Shown here: positions 21,335 to 30,756 of the stretch, in pieces
Layout: every line of letters starts with the position of its first letter
Numbering within the stretch: position 1 is the first letter of the stretch
NCBI RefSeq assembly: GCF_016009175.1
Contig: NZ_JADUCM010000012.1
Coordinates: 1 to 64,000 of the forward strand
Length of the DNA stretch: 64,000 nt
Source of the DNA: Pseudomonas alkylphenolica
Lineage (GTDB): Bacteria > Pseudomonadota > Gammaproteobacteria > Pseudomonadales > Pseudomonadaceae
Direction: 5' to 3'
Made by a program: the position numbers and the translations under genes
The notes under the pieces: model-generated
What the model was told of the DNA's origin: nothing
The model's database searches: none
What the model saw: the letters and a program-made list of their open reading frames with translations, nothing else

Positions 21335-21348
21335 TTGATTTGCATCAA
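21335..21348 (-). promoter_or_regulatory. Anr/FNR box upstream of hemN
   Basis: TTGAT-TTGC-ATCAA, a perfect match to the FNR/Anr dyad, centred about 70 bp before the hemN start codon and just downstream of the SafE-like gene end. A centre-to-start-codon distance of this size is compatible with class II activation (-41.5) and a leader of about 28 nt. Confidence 0.88.
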
Positions 21349-21355
21349 CGGCGCT

Positions 21356-22039
21356 TCAGTGACCCATCAGCCAGTGCTGGTGGGGGCCAGGCAATGTCCA
21401 GAGGCCGAACAGGATCACCAGCACGCCGCCAGCGACACGCACGCCGCGTTTGCGCAGCAGGGCATTGGTGCGCTCTGCGGCCAGCCCTGTGGCCAGCAGC
21501 ACCGGCCAGGTGCCGAGGCCGAACGCCAGCATCAGCAGCGCGCTGTCGATGGCATTGCCCTGGCTCGCGGCCCACAGCAGCGTGCTGTACACCAGTCCGC
21601 ACGGCAGCCAGCCCCACAGCGCACCCAGCAACAGCGCCCGTGGCAGGCTGGACACTGGCAGCAGGCGGTTGGCAACCGGCTGAATGTGGCGCCACAGTCC
21701 ACGGCCAAGGCGTTCGATGCGGGTCAGCCCGCTCCACCAGCCGGCCAGGTACAAGCCCATGCTGATCAACAGCAAGCCCGCCACGACGCGCATGCCCAGG
21801 GCGAACGGGCTGCTGGCCACGGCCCAGCCGGCCAGGCCAAGCAGCAAACCGGCAGCGGCATAGCTGAGGATGCGTCCGAGGTTGTAGGCCAGCAGCAGGT
21901 TGAAGCGCCGGCTGCGCTGTTCCTTGGGGATGGCCAGGGTCAGGGCGCCCATCAGGCCGCCGCACATGCCCAGACAGTGGCCGCCGCCGAGCAGACCGAG
22001 AATCAGCGCCGAGCTGAGCAGCGGCAGCAGTTCAAGCAC
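21356..22039 (-). CDS. SafE/TauE-type membrane protein linked to cbb3 assembly
   Basis: A 227-residue polytopic inner-membrane protein with about six hydrophobic helices and a GHCLGMCGGLMGAL motif near the N-terminus, as in the UreH/DsbD-like transmembrane domain family usually annotated as sulfite exporter TauE/SafE. It starts with GTG at 22039 and overlaps the end of ccoS by 8 bp, so it belongs to the ccoGHIS transcript. The Cys-containing first helix suggests metal or thiol handling for oxidase assembly; the function is not established. Confidence 0.85.
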   Translation of the reverse strand: MLELLPLLSSALILGLLGGGHCLGMCGGLMGALTLAIPKEQRSRRFNLLLAYNLGRILSYAAAGLLLGLAGWAVASSPFALGMRVVAGLLLISMGLYLAGWWSGLTRIERLGRGLWRHIQPVANRLLPVSSLPRALLLGALWGWLPCGLVYSTLLWAASQGNAIDSALLMLAFGLGTWPVLLATGLAAERTNALLRKRGVRVAGGVLVILFGLWTLPGPHQHWLMGH

Positions 22040-22244
22040 GGGGTGGGGCGCCGTCGTCGGGTTTGTTGCCGTCGGCTTCGTTCATGGCGGCGGTGTGCTG
22101 CGGGTCCTGGTCGTCGAACAGGATGCTGTGGGCCGGGCTGTCGAGGTCGTCGTACTGACCGCTGTCCACCGCCCAGAAGAAGATGTACACGGCAATCGCG
22201 ACGATGAGCAACGCTGCCGGAATCATGATGTATAGCGCGGGCAT
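22032..22244 (-). CDS. ccoS: cbb3 oxidase assembly protein CcoS
   Basis: A 70-residue single-pass membrane protein (MPALYIMIPAALLIVAIAVYIFFWAV, then QYDDLDSPAHSILFDD) needed for cofactor insertion into cbb3 oxidase. The helix at residues 4-25 and the GQYDDLDSP motif are diagnostic. It lies 12 bp downstream of ccoI and overlaps the SafE-like gene. Confidence 0.95.
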   Translation of the reverse strand: MPALYIMIPAALLIVAIAVYIFFWAVDSGQYDDLDSPAHSILFDDQDPQHTAAMNEADGNKPDDGAPPRA

Positions 22245-22256
22245 GGGAGCTCCTGA

Positions 22257-24710
22257 TCAGGCCGTGGCCGGGTGTGAGGCGCGGGTGTCTGCGCCGCTGA
22301 CGGTCGCCGCACTGACGCGGGTCAGGCGCAGGGCGTTGAGCACTACGATCAGCGAGCTGGCCGACATGCCGACAGCCGCCCAGATTGGTGTGATCCAGCC
22401 CAGGGCCGCAAAGGGCAGCATCAGACCATTATACAGCGCTGCCCACAGCAGGTTTTCGATAATGATCCGCCGCGTGCGACGCGCCAGGCTGAAGGCCTGG
22501 ATCAGGGCGTCGAGACGGTTGGACAGTAGCACGGCGTCGGCACTGGTCTTGGCCAGGTCGGTGGCCGAGCCCATGGCAATGCTGATGTCGGCCGCGGCCA
22601 GCACCGGCACGTCATTGACTCCATCGCCGAGCATCAGGACTTTGTGCCCTTGCTGCTGCAGGGCCTTGAGTTTTTCCAGCTTGGCGTCTGGCCGCAGGCC
22701 GCCAATGGCCTGGTCGATGTGCAGTTCGGCGGCCACGCTCTGGACCATCGGCGAGCTGTCGCCGGACAGCAGCAGGGTGCGCCAGCCACGGGCGCGACAG
22801 GCTGCGAGCAAGTCGGCAGCGTCGCTGCGCAAGCGGTCATCGAGCACCAGCCAGGCCAGCGCGCCTTGCTCATCGCCCAGCAGCAACCACTGGCCGGGCT
22901 CAGCCGGCATCGTCGGCGCCGTGGCGCCGCTCAAGGTACAGACGAACGCCGGTTCACCAATGCGCAGGCGCCGGCCTTCGACCCGCCCTTCGAGGCCAAG
23001 CCCGGGCACTGCCTGAACGTCATCGGCGGCAACGCTGGCGCGGCCAAAGGCGCGGGCGATCGGGTGTTCGGAGCGGTTCTCGAGGGCGGCGGCGAGCATC
23101 AGGCACTGGTCCGCGTCGGTAGCGCCCAGCGGGCGAATAGAGCGCAGCGTCAGGCGGCCTTCGGTGAGGGTGCCGGTCTTGTCGAAGATCACCGTGTCGA
23201 TCTGGTTCAGGCCCTCCAGGACGTGGCCGCGGGTCAGCAGCAGGCCAAGTTTGTGCAGGGTGCCGGTGGCGGCGGTCAGCGCAGTAGGGGTGGCCAGCGA
23301 CAGGGCACAAGGGCAGGTGGCGACCAGCATGGCCAGGACAATCCAGAACGCCCGGTCCGGGTCCAGGTGCCACCACAGCAGGCCAATCGCCGCCGCGGCG
23401 ACCAGGGAGAACAGCAGAAACCATTGCGAGGCGCGGTCGGCGATTTCGGCCAGGCGCGGCTTTTCCGACTGGGCGCGTTCAAGCAGGCGCACGATGGCTG
23501 ACAGCCGGGTGTCCTGGCCCAGGGCCTGGACTTCAACGGTCAATGCGCTTTCGACGTTGAGGGTACCGGCCGTGACCACATCGCCGGCGCGACGCGCTTG
23601 CGGCAGGTATTCGCCGGTCAGCAGCGACTCGTCGACGCTGGACTGGCCGCTGACAATGCGCCCGTCGGCGGGCACCACATGGCCGGGCTGGATCAGTACG
23701 CAGTCGCCCAGTTGTAGCTCGCTCAGCAGGATCCGCTCGCTCTGGCCTGCTGCGCCCAGGCGCAGGCACGAGGCGGGCAGCAGGTTGACCAGTTGCGCGG
23801 TGGCCGCCGCCGTGCGTTCGCGGGCCCGCCGCTCGAGGTAGCGCCCGGCCAGCAGGAACAGGGCGAACATGCCCACCGCGTCGAAATACAGCTCGCCACT
23901 GCCGGTGATCGCGGTCCAGATCCCGGCGCTGTAGGCCAGGCCGATGGCCAGCGATACCGAGACGTCCATGGTCAGGGGGCGGGTGCGCAGGTCACGGGCG
24001 GCGCCGCGGAAGAACGGCGCGCAGCTGTAGAACACGATCGGCGTGGTCAGGAACAGCGCGACCCAGCGCAGGATGGTGTGCAGCTCCGGGCTCAGGTCGA
24101 TGTTGAATTCCGGCCAGGTGGCCATGGTTGCCATCATCGCCTGAAACCACAGCAGGCCGGCGACACCCAGTTGCCGCAGGGCGGTACGGTTTTCCTTGGC
24201 CAGTTGTTCGGCGGCGCGGTCGGCCTGGTAGGGGTGGGCGGCATAACCGATGTGGCGCAGCTCGGCGAGCAACTTCGACAGCGGCAACTGGCTATCGGCC
24301 CAGTTGACGTGCAGGCGATGGTTGGACAGGTTCAGCCGCGCTTCGCTGACGCCGGGCAGGTTGCGCAGGTGTTTTTCGATCAGCCAGCCGCAGGCAGCGC
24401 AGCTGATGCCTTCGATCAGCAGGGTGGTTTCGGCAAGCTCGCCGCTGTGGCGAACGAACGGTTTCTGCACGTCGGCGCGGTCATACAGCGCCAGCTCGTC
24501 GACCAGTTGCTGGGGCAGGGCATCGGGGTTGGCGCTTGCTTCGCTGCGGTGCTGGTAGTAACTCTCGAGGTTGCCGGCAACAATCGCCTCGGCCACGGCC
24601 TGGCAACCCGGGCAGCAGAACAGCCGGTCTTCCCCGAGTACCACGGCGGTGAAGTGACTGCCGGCGGGAACGGGCAGGGCGCAGTGGTAGCAAGGCGTGG
24701 GGCTGGTCAT
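22257..24710 (-). CDS. ccoI: Copper-exporting P1B-type ATPase for cbb3 assembly
   Basis: CcoI (FixI) moves copper across the inner membrane for the CuB site of cbb3 oxidase. I chose the ATG at 24710 (MTSPTPCYHCALPVPAG) because GAAGA lies 5 nt upstream; this gives 817 residues, and in-frame starts up to 39 nt earlier are possible. Visible are an N-terminal CYHC and CCPGC segment, a heavy-metal-associated domain (GISCAACGW), the intramembrane CPC in VATCPCALSLA, phosphorylation site DKTGTLTEG, and the hinge GDGVNDVPVL. Part of the ccoGHIS group. Confidence 0.95.
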   Translation of the reverse strand: MTSPTPCYHCALPVPAGSHFTAVVLGEDRLFCCPGCQAVAEAIVAGNLESYYQHRSEASANPDALPQQLVDELALYDRADVQKPFVRHSGELAETTLLIEGISCAACGWLIEKHLRNLPGVSEARLNLSNHRLHVNWADSQLPLSKLLAELRHIGYAAHPYQADRAAEQLAKENRTALRQLGVAGLLWFQAMMATMATWPEFNIDLSPELHTILRWVALFLTTPIVFYSCAPFFRGAARDLRTRPLTMDVSVSLAIGLAYSAGIWTAITGSGELYFDAVGMFALFLLAGRYLERRARERTAAATAQLVNLLPASCLRLGAAGQSERILLSELQLGDCVLIQPGHVVPADGRIVSGQSSVDESLLTGEYLPQARRAGDVVTAGTLNVESALTVEVQALGQDTRLSAIVRLLERAQSEKPRLAEIADRASQWFLLFSLVAAAAIGLLWWHLDPDRAFWIVLAMLVATCPCALSLATPTALTAATGTLHKLGLLLTRGHVLEGLNQIDTVIFDKTGTLTEGRLTLRSIRPLGATDADQCLMLAAALENRSEHPIARAFGRASVAADDVQAVPGLGLEGRVEGRRLRIGEPAFVCTLSGATAPTMPAEPGQWLLLGDEQGALAWLVLDDRLRSDAADLLAACRARGWRTLLLSGDSSPMVQSVAAELHIDQAIGGLRPDAKLEKLKALQQQGHKVLMLGDGVNDVPVLAAADISIAMGSATDLAKTSADAVLLSNRLDALIQAFSLARRTRRIIIENLLWAALYNGLMLPFAALGWITPIWAAVGMSASSLIVVLNALRLTRVSAATVSGADTRASHPATA

Positions 24711-24797
24711 GGCAATCTTCGCTGTCATTTCAGGTGCCATCGCCGACACGGCCAGCGCCCAGCGGGTGGGGCTGGCCGGGTCGGCAATGGAGGCAAC

Positions 24798-25337
24798 TCA
24801 TTTTTCGAGGTGTTCAGCCCCTTGCAGCGCTTCATCGCCCAGCTGCAGGGTGGTGTCATGGCCGACTTGCTCTTCTTCGAACAGGCGCCAGGTGTGTTCG
24901 TCCTGACTGCCCAGCAGTTCGACGAAGCGGCGTCCTTCGACCTTGTCATTGAGCTGGCCGACGTAGCGGCCGGCTTCGTTGGCGCTCAAGGTCAGGATGA
25001 TCTTGCGATCCTTTTGCGGTTGGGTGGGGGAAATCAGGTTCAGCTCCAGGGTTTTCGGCTGGCTGTTGCCGCTCAGGCGCACGTCGACTTCACCGGTCAG
25101 TTCGTCCAGGTGCACGCTGGCCTTGAGGTTCAGGGTTTGTGCCAGCAGTTCGCGGTCCAGTGAGCGGTTGATGCCTTTTCCGGCCTCGTAGTAGTTGTCG
25201 TTGACCAGATTGTCCGGGTTGTTCACGGCAATGGTGACCATGGTCAGGCTGAGGGTCACCGAGGTGGCCAGCACCCCGATGATGATCCATGGCCAGAGGT
25301 GCTTGTACCAGGGGCTGGTGGCTGTTGCAGCAGGCAT
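24798..25337 (-). CDS. ccoH: FixH/CcoH family cbb3 assembly protein
   Basis: A 179-residue membrane protein with one N-terminal transmembrane helix (residues about 12-36, LWPWIIIGVLATSVTLSLTMVTIAV) and a periplasmic domain starting NPDNLVNDNYYEAGKGINR, the conserved FixH motif. It is thought to bind assembling CcoN subunits and the CcoI ATPase. It sits between ccoG (12 bp upstream) and ccoI. Confidence 0.93.
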   Translation of the reverse strand: MPAATATSPWYKHLWPWIIIGVLATSVTLSLTMVTIAVNNPDNLVNDNYYEAGKGINRSLDRELLAQTLNLKASVHLDELTGEVDVRLSGNSQPKTLELNLISPTQPQKDRKIILTLSANEAGRYVGQLNDKVEGRRFVELLGSQDEHTWRLFEEEQVGHDTTLQLGDEALQGAEHLEK

Positions 25338-25349
25338 AGACTCAGTCTC

Positions 25350-26768
25350 TTATCGAATTTGTGGGCCGATGAAGCGGCTTTTTGCTTCAACCTGGCTGGT
25401 GCTGTCGTCGGCATCCTTGAGGGTGAAGATCACTTCGTTGGTGCTCGACGGCAGTTGTTCCGGGGCCATCGACAGTTGTACCGGCAGGCTGACAATGTCG
25501 CCGGCAGCCACGCGGATTTCGCGTGCGCCTTCAAGCTTGAGGTCCGGCAAACCGCCGGCTTCCAGCACGTAGACGTGGTCGCGCTGGTCTTTGTTCATCA
25601 CTTTCAGGCTGTACACGTTCTCGATCCGGCCCTGGGCATTCTCGCGGTACAGCACGCGGTCTTTGCTGACATCAAAGCCTACTAGCGGACGCATGACGAA
25701 GGCGCTGGCGAGCAGGGCGATCATGGCCAGCAGCACCACCGCATAGCCGATGAGTCGCGGGCGCAGCATATGGGTTTTCTGGCCCGAGAGGTTGTGCTCG
25801 GTGGTATAGCTGATCAGGCCTTTGGGGTAGTTCATTTTCTCCATGATGGTGTCGCAGGCGTCGATGCAGGCGGCGCAGCCGATGCATTCGATCTGCAGGC
25901 CGTCACGGATGTCGATGCCGGTCGGGCACACTTGCACGCACATGGTGCAATCGATGCAGTCGCCCAGGCCCTTGGCTTTGTAGTCGAGGTCTTTCTTGCG
26001 TGGGCCGCGGGTTTCGCCGCGGCGCGGGTCGTAGGACACGATCAGCGTGTCTTTGTCGAACATCACACTCTGGAAGCGGGCGTACGGGCACATGTATACA
26101 CAGACTTGTTCACGCAGCCAGCCGGCGTTGCCGTAGGTGGCCAGGGTGAAGAAGCCGACCCAGAAATACGCCCAGCCGTCGGCCTCGCCGGTAAAGAACT
26201 CCAGCACCAGTTCGCGGATGGGGGAGAAGTAGCCGACGAAGGTCATGCCGGTAACAAAGCCGATCAGCAGCCACAGGCTGTGCTTGGCCAGTTTGCGCAG
26301 GAACTTGTTGCCGCTCATGGGCGCTTTGTCGAGCTTCATGCGCTGGTTGCGGTCGCCTTCGGTGACCTTTTCGCACCACATGAAAATCCACGTCCAGACG
26401 CTTTGCGGACAGGTGTAGCCGCACCACACCCGCCCTGCGAATACGGTGATGAAGAACAGGCCGAACGCGGCAACGATCAACAGGCCGGACAGCAGGATGA
26501 AGTCTTGGGGCCAGATGGTGGCGCCAAAAATGTAGAACTTGCGCTCCGGCAGGTTCCACCAGACAGCCTGGTGGTTACCCCAGTTCAGCCACACCGTGCC
26601 GAAGTACAGCAGGAACAGGACGGCGCCGCCGACCATGCGCAAATTGCGAAACACCCCGGTGAAGGCGCGGGTGTAGATCTTTTCCCGGGAGGCGTAGAGG
26701 TCGATGCTGTCCTTGTCTTTATTGGCAGGCGGGGTGACATCATGTACTGGAATCTGCTTGCTCATCAT
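25350..26768 (-). CDS. ccoG: cbb3 oxidase accessory protein CcoG (FixG), polyferredoxin-like
   Basis: CcoG is a membrane-bound cupric reductase needed for cbb3 copper supply. The 472-residue protein has several transmembrane helices in its first 220 residues with a CGYTCPQSVWTW motif, a bacterial ferredoxin domain carrying two 4Fe-4S sets (CIDCTMCVQVCP and CIGCAACIDACD), a further helix near 345, and a C-terminal Ig-like FixG domain. The start is one of two adjacent ATGs (26768 or 26765). First gene of the assembly group, behind the terminator of the first ccoNOQP set. Confidence 0.96.
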   Translation of the reverse strand: MMSKQIPVHDVTPPANKDKDSIDLYASREKIYTRAFTGVFRNLRMVGGAVLFLLYFGTVWLNWGNHQAVWWNLPERKFYIFGATIWPQDFILLSGLLIVAAFGLFFITVFAGRVWCGYTCPQSVWTWIFMWCEKVTEGDRNQRMKLDKAPMSGNKFLRKLAKHSLWLLIGFVTGMTFVGYFSPIRELVLEFFTGEADGWAYFWVGFFTLATYGNAGWLREQVCVYMCPYARFQSVMFDKDTLIVSYDPRRGETRGPRKKDLDYKAKGLGDCIDCTMCVQVCPTGIDIRDGLQIECIGCAACIDACDTIMEKMNYPKGLISYTTEHNLSGQKTHMLRPRLIGYAVVLLAMIALLASAFVMRPLVGFDVSKDRVLYRENAQGRIENVYSLKVMNKDQRDHVYVLEAGGLPDLKLEGAREIRVAAGDIVSLPVQLSMAPEQLPSSTNEVIFTLKDADDSTSQVEAKSRFIGPQIR

Positions 26769-26981
26769 TGAGTCCCACGGCAGTGGAATAATGCCGCGAT
26801 CAGTACGTGCCGACCGCAGTCAGAAGTTTATGCTGCTCTAGGTCGGATAATACGCCTGTAGTGGCACTACGGGGCATGGCTGCGACGTTTAGTCGCGTTG
26901 GGTTTGTCTGGTGATTAGTGTAGTGGGCGTGTCAATTGATCTGGGTCATGCGCAGCGGTAATGCAGGCCTTGCGCACGCGT

Positions 26982-27013
26982 AAAAAAGCCCCGCCAGTCT
27001 TCACTGACGGGGC
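26982..27013 (-). terminator. Intrinsic terminator after ccoP (downstream set)
   Basis: On the minus strand, GCCCCGTCAG (27013-27004) pairs with CTGGCGGGGC (26997-26988), with one G-U pair, followed by TTTTTT. It ends 20 bp after the ccoP stop, so ccoGHIS needs its own promoter within 26769-26981. Confidence 0.9.
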
Positions 27014-27032
27014 CGTTGGCTGACCGGGCGAA

Positions 27033-28013
27033 TTACTTCGCGTCGGCCGCCTTTTCACCTTGATGCGACAAGCTGTAGACATAAGCCGCCAGCAGGTGGA
27101 CTTTGTCGTTGCCCTGGATCGCTTCCTGTGCAGGCATCTGGCCCTGACGGCCGTAACGGATGGTCTGCTGCAGTTGGGCAAAGCTCGAACCGTAGATGAA
27201 CGCTTGCGGGTGCGTCAGGTTTGGCGCGCCCATGGCCGGGGTGCCCTTGCCTTCAGGGCCGTGGCAGGCCACGCAGTTGGCGGCGAAGATCTTCTGGCCA
27301 TTGGCTGCGTCGGCTTTGGCGCCTTCCGGCAGCTTGCGGCCATCCAGGTTGGTCAGCACAAACGCGGCGACGTCGGCGACACCCTGTTCGCCGATGACTT
27401 CCGACCAGGCCGGCATCACGCCATGGCGACCGCCCATGATGGTGGTCTTGATGGTTTGCGGTTCGCCGCCCCAGCGCCAGTCGTTGTCGGTGAGGTTGGG
27501 GAAGCCGTAGGAACCCTTGGCGTCGGAGCCGTGGCACACCGCGCAGTTGGAGGCGAACAGGCGGCCGCCCATTTTCAGGGCTTGTGGGTCTTTGGCCACC
27601 TCTTCAATAGGCATGGCTGCAAATTTGGCGAAGATTGGCCCAAATTTGGCATCAGCACGTACCATTTCCTTTTCCCACTCGTGCACGCCGGTCCAGCCGG
27701 CCTGACCGTTGGCGAAGTCGGTCTTTTTCTCGTTGTCCAGGTACTGGTAGCCGGGCAGAACACCCTTCCAGTTACCCAGGCCCGGGTACAGCACCAGGTA
27801 GCCCAGGGCGAAGATGATGGTGCCGACGAACAGCCAGAACCACCATTTTGGCAGCGGGTTGTCATACTCCTCGATGCCGTCGAACGAGTGGCCGACGATT
27901 TCATCGGTGGGTTCGCTGCGCTGGCCCCTACGGGTGGACAGCAACAGCCAGGTCAGGGCGAAGATGGTGCCCAGACTCAAAACGGTGACGTACAGACTCC
28001 AGAAGGTAGTCAT
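27033..28013 (-). CDS. ccoP: cbb3 cytochrome c oxidase, dihaem subunit CcoP (downstream set)
   Basis: CcoP is the membrane-anchored dihaem c subunit that feeds electrons to CcoN. The 326-residue protein has two N-terminal helices (about 8-28 and 57-77, around [30 protein letters not shown]), then two cytochrome c domains with CAVCH and CVACH. It differs from the second copy at 30757 by an 11-residue longer linker after the second helix. The ATG at 28013 overlaps the ccoQ stop. Confidence 0.97.
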   Translation of the reverse strand: MTTFWSLYVTVLSLGTIFALTWLLLSTRRGQRSEPTDEIVGHSFDGIEEYDNPLPKWWFWLFVGTIIFALGYLVLYPGLGNWKGVLPGYQYLDNEKKTDFANGQAGWTGVHEWEKEMVRADAKFGPIFAKFAAMPIEEVAKDPQALKMGGRLFASNCAVCHGSDAKGSYGFPNLTDNDWRWGGEPQTIKTTIMGGRHGVMPAWSEVIGEQGVADVAAFVLTNLDGRKLPEGAKADAANGQKIFAANCVACHGPEGKGTPAMGAPNLTHPQAFIYGSSFAQLQQTIRYGRQGQMPAQEAIQGNDKVHLLAAYVYSLSHQGEKAADAK

Positions 28014-28213
28014 TCGTTGTTACTCCTAGACGCTTTCGCTTTCGCTTGCGCTTGCTCGACGTGCTTGCTGGCTTCGGGATCATCCGCGAAGGGCAGCATG
28101 GTCGCTTCGTCGAACTCGGACTTGCGCCGAGAACTGAACACCCACAACGCCAGGCCGACAAAGGCCACCATCACTACGACGGTGCCCAGGCCACGAATCA
28201 TCCCGATATCCAT
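28010..28213 (-). CDS. ccoQ: cbb3 oxidase small subunit CcoQ (downstream set)
   Basis: A 67-residue single-helix protein ([20 protein letters not shown]...[22 protein letters not shown]) that stabilises the oxidase. The ATG at 28213 lies 5 bp after the ccoO stop and has GGTGA upstream. It overlaps ccoP by 4 bp. Confidence 0.92.
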   Translation of the reverse strand: MDIGMIRGLGTVVVMVAFVGLALWVFSSRRKSEFDEATMLPFADDPEASKHVEQAQAKAKASRSNNE

Positions 28214-28218
28214 CAATG

Positions 28219-28827
28219 TCACCGTTTGCTTTTGATGATGGTGCCCAGGCCTTGCAGGTAGGCAACCAGGGCGTCCATTTCAGTCTTGCCCTTGACCGCG
28301 TCGCGGGCGCCGGCAATGTCGGCGTCGGTGTACGGGGTGCCGAGGGTGCGCAAGACTTCCATCTTCTTGACCGTGTCCTTGCCGTCGAGCTTGTTCTCGA
28401 CCAGCCACGGGTAGGCCGGCATCTTCGACTCGGGCACGACGTTGCGCGGGTTGTACAGGTGGGCGCGGTGCCAGTCATCGGAGTAGCGGCCGCCGACACG
28501 GGCCAGGTCCGGACCGGTACGCTTGGAACCCCACAGGAACGGGTGGTCCCAGACGCTCTCACCGGCAACCGAGTAGTGGCCGTAACGCTCGGTTTCGGCA
28601 CGGAACGGACGGATCATCTGCGAGTGGCACTGTACGCAGCCTTCGCGGATGTAGATGTCGCGGCCTTCGAGTTCCAGCGCGGTACGTGGCTTCATGCCTT
28701 CGACCGGTTTGTTGGTGACGTCCTGGAAAAACAGCGGGACGATTTGGGTCAGACCGCCAACGCTCACGGCGATGACCATGAAGAAGGCCAGCAGGCCAAT
28801 GTTCTTCTCGAGTACTTCATGCTTCAT
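28219..28827 (-). CDS. ccoO: cbb3 oxidase monohaem subunit CcoO (downstream set)
   Basis: CcoO is the membrane-anchored c-type cytochrome of the core complex. The 202-residue protein has an N-terminal helix ([23 protein letters not shown]), the haem site [10 protein letters not shown] near residue 60, and the [14 protein letters not shown] motif. Its start overlaps the ccoN stop by one base (TGATG). A stretch of about 200 bp is almost identical to the second ccoO copy. Confidence 0.97.
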   Translation of the reverse strand: MKHEVLEKNIGLLAFFMVIAVSVGGLTQIVPLFFQDVTNKPVEGMKPRTALELEGRDIYIREGCVQCHSQMIRPFRAETERYGHYSVAGESVWDHPFLWGSKRTGPDLARVGGRYSDDWHRAHLYNPRNVVPESKMPAYPWLVENKLDGKDTVKKMEVLRTLGTPYTDADIAGARDAVKGKTEMDALVAYLQGLGTIIKSKR

Positions 28828-30269
28828 CAGTGAGCTCCAACTACAGCGATCTGGGCGGCGGCTTCAGCTTCAGCCGGCTTCGAGGCGCGAACGGTACGGA
28901 ACACGTTGTAGGCCATCAGCAGCATGCCCGAGGCGAAGAATGCACCGCCCAGTGCACGGACGATGTAGCCCGGGTGGCTGGCTTGCAGGGCTTCGACGAA
29001 GGAGTAGGTGAGGGTGCCGTCATCGTTGATTGCACGCCACATCAGGCCCTGGGTGATGCCGTTGACCCACATCGAGGCGATGTACAGCACGGTGCCGATG
29101 GTCGCCAGCCAGAAGTGCGCGTTGATCAGGCCGGTGCTGTGCATCTGCTCGCGGCCGTAGACCTTCGGAATCATGTGGTACAGGGCGCCGATCGAGATCA
29201 TCGCTACCCAGCCGAGGGCGCCGGCGTGTACGTGGCCCACGGTCCAGTCGGTGTAGTGCGACAACGAGTTGACCGTCTTGATCGCCATCATCGGCCCTTC
29301 GAAGGTCGACATGCCGTAGAACGCCAGGGAGACCACGAGGAAGCGCAGGATCGGGTCGGTGCGCAGCTTATGCCAGGCGCCCGAGAGGGTCATCATGCCG
29401 TTGATCATGCCGCCCCAGCTTGGCGCCAGGAGGATGATCGACATGGCCATGCCCAGCGATTGCGCCCAGTCAGGCAGGGCGGTGTAGTGCAGGTGGTGCG
29501 GGCCTGCCCAGATGTACAGGGTGATCAGTGCCCAGAAGTGCACGATCGACAGACGATAGGAGTAGATCGGACGCTCGGCCTGCTTGGGCACGAAGTAGTA
29601 CATCATGCCGAGGAAGCCGGTGGTCAGGAAGAAGCCCACCGCGTTGTGGCCGTACCACCACTGGATCATCGCGTCGGTCGCACCCGAGTAGGCCGAGTAC
29701 GACTTGAACAGGCTGACCGGCAGCGACATGTGGTTGACGATGTGCAGCATGGCGGTCACCACGATGAACGCACCGTAGAACCAGTTGCCCACATAGATGT
29801 GCTTGGTTTTGCGTTTGACGATGGTACCGAAGAACACCACACCGTAGGTAACCCAGACAATCGCCAGCAAAATGGCGATCGGCCATTCCAGCTCAGCGTA
29901 TTCCTTGGTCGTGGTGTAACCCAGTGGCAGGGTGATGAGCGCACCGACGATCACTGCTTGCCAACCCCAGAAGGTGAAGGCGGCGAGGCTGTCGGAAATC
30001 AGTCGCGTCTGGCAGGTTCGCTGCACGACATAGTAGGAAGTGGCAAACAGCGCACAGCCACCGAAGGCGAAAATCACCAGGTTGGTGTGCAGCGGGCGAA
30101 GACGTCCAAAACTCGTCCATGGCAGGTCCAGGTTCAGTTGGGGCCATACCAGTTGCGAGGCGATGAAGACTCCAAGCCCCATGCCAAGGATCCCCCAGAC
30201 CACCGTCATGATGGCGAACTGGCGGACGACCTTATAGTTATAAGCAGTCGGACTGATTGCTGTGCTCAT
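28827..30269 (-). CDS. ccoN: cbb3 cytochrome c oxidase catalytic subunit CcoN (downstream set)
   Basis: CcoN holds the low-spin haem b and the haem b3-CuB centre that reduces O2 and pumps protons. The 480-residue, 12-helix protein starts [19 protein letters not shown]. It shows the conserved [12 protein letters not shown] region, the [13 protein letters not shown] segment and HVHAGALGW. By position it corresponds to the downstream cco1 set of P. aeruginosa, which is expressed in air; no perfect Anr dyad is visible upstream, which fits. Confidence 0.97.
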   Translation of the reverse strand: MSTAISPTAYNYKVVRQFAIMTVVWGILGMGLGVFIASQLVWPQLNLDLPWTSFGRLRPLHTNLVIFAFGGCALFATSYYVVQRTCQTRLISDSLAAFTFWGWQAVIVGALITLPLGYTTTKEYAELEWPIAILLAIVWVTYGVVFFGTIVKRKTKHIYVGNWFYGAFIVVTAMLHIVNHMSLPVSLFKSYSAYSGATDAMIQWWYGHNAVGFFLTTGFLGMMYYFVPKQAERPIYSYRLSIVHFWALITLYIWAGPHHLHYTALPDWAQSLGMAMSIILLAPSWGGMINGMMTLSGAWHKLRTDPILRFLVVSLAFYGMSTFEGPMMAIKTVNSLSHYTDWTVGHVHAGALGWVAMISIGALYHMIPKVYGREQMHSTGLINAHFWLATIGTVLYIASMWVNGITQGLMWRAINDDGTLTYSFVEALQASHPGYIVRALGGAFFASGMLLMAYNVFRTVRASKPAEAEAAAQIAVVGAH

Positions 30270-30699
30270 TCTAAGGTTCCACGGTTTGGGTGTTTTTATA
30301 GGTTAAAAAATCGGCGCAAGTATGTATAAACCGTGTGGTTATTGCAACGCGATGGCTCCCGCGCCGACCCTTGCCAAAGCCCGATATACCGCTGTTTCGA
30401 GCGCTCTTGGCGGACGAAGTGTACACAATTATCTGATTGATATGTGTACTGTTATTCATATTTTCTTGTCCAATTGGTCAGGCTTGCTGTGACCATTTTC
30501 TGTTGTCCAGAAACCGGTACTGCTGAGGTCGAGCCGATCCCGTCTGCCTTTGCACGCATTCTTCAACGGCCACAACCGCCCAAGGGTTTTATCAACCCCT
30601 TGTTTGCGGTCGCTGTGGCAACAAGCTTAGTTCCGATCAAGGCGTGCGCAAGGCGCGGCGGCGGGGGAGGTGCGACGTTTGGTCGCAAGGGGAAACGAA
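30270..30699 (-). promoter_or_regulatory. Promoter region of the downstream ccoN set (no gene)
   Basis: I see no gene in this stretch. A perfect inverted repeat, GTACACA (30421-30427) facing TGTGTAC (30443-30449) over 15 nt, lies about 155-180 bp upstream of ccoN and could be an operator. A lone TTGAT half-site sits inside its spacer, but no full Anr dyad. The remaining sequence up to the next terminator at 30700 shows nothing I can assign. Confidence 0.4.
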
Positions 30700-30727
30700 G
30701 ACGCCGCATCCGGAGGGATGCGGCGTC
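30700..30727 (-). terminator. Strong hairpin after ccoP of the upstream set
   Basis: GACGCCGCATCC and GGATGCGGCGTC form a perfect 12-bp stem with a GGAG loop, 30 bp beyond the ccoP stop. On the minus strand it is followed by TTCGTTTCC, a short T-rich tail. It probably ends the upstream ccoNOQP transcript. Confidence 0.8.
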
Positions 30728-30756
30728 AGCGGTCAAGACTCAGTTACGCGAAACGT

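Noticed and set aside
26936..26950. Possible Anr box upstream of ccoG (TTGAT-CTGG-GTCAT)
   Set aside because: Only one half-site is intact and the second matches three of five bases. It is about 175 bp from the ccoG start, too far for a usual activating position.
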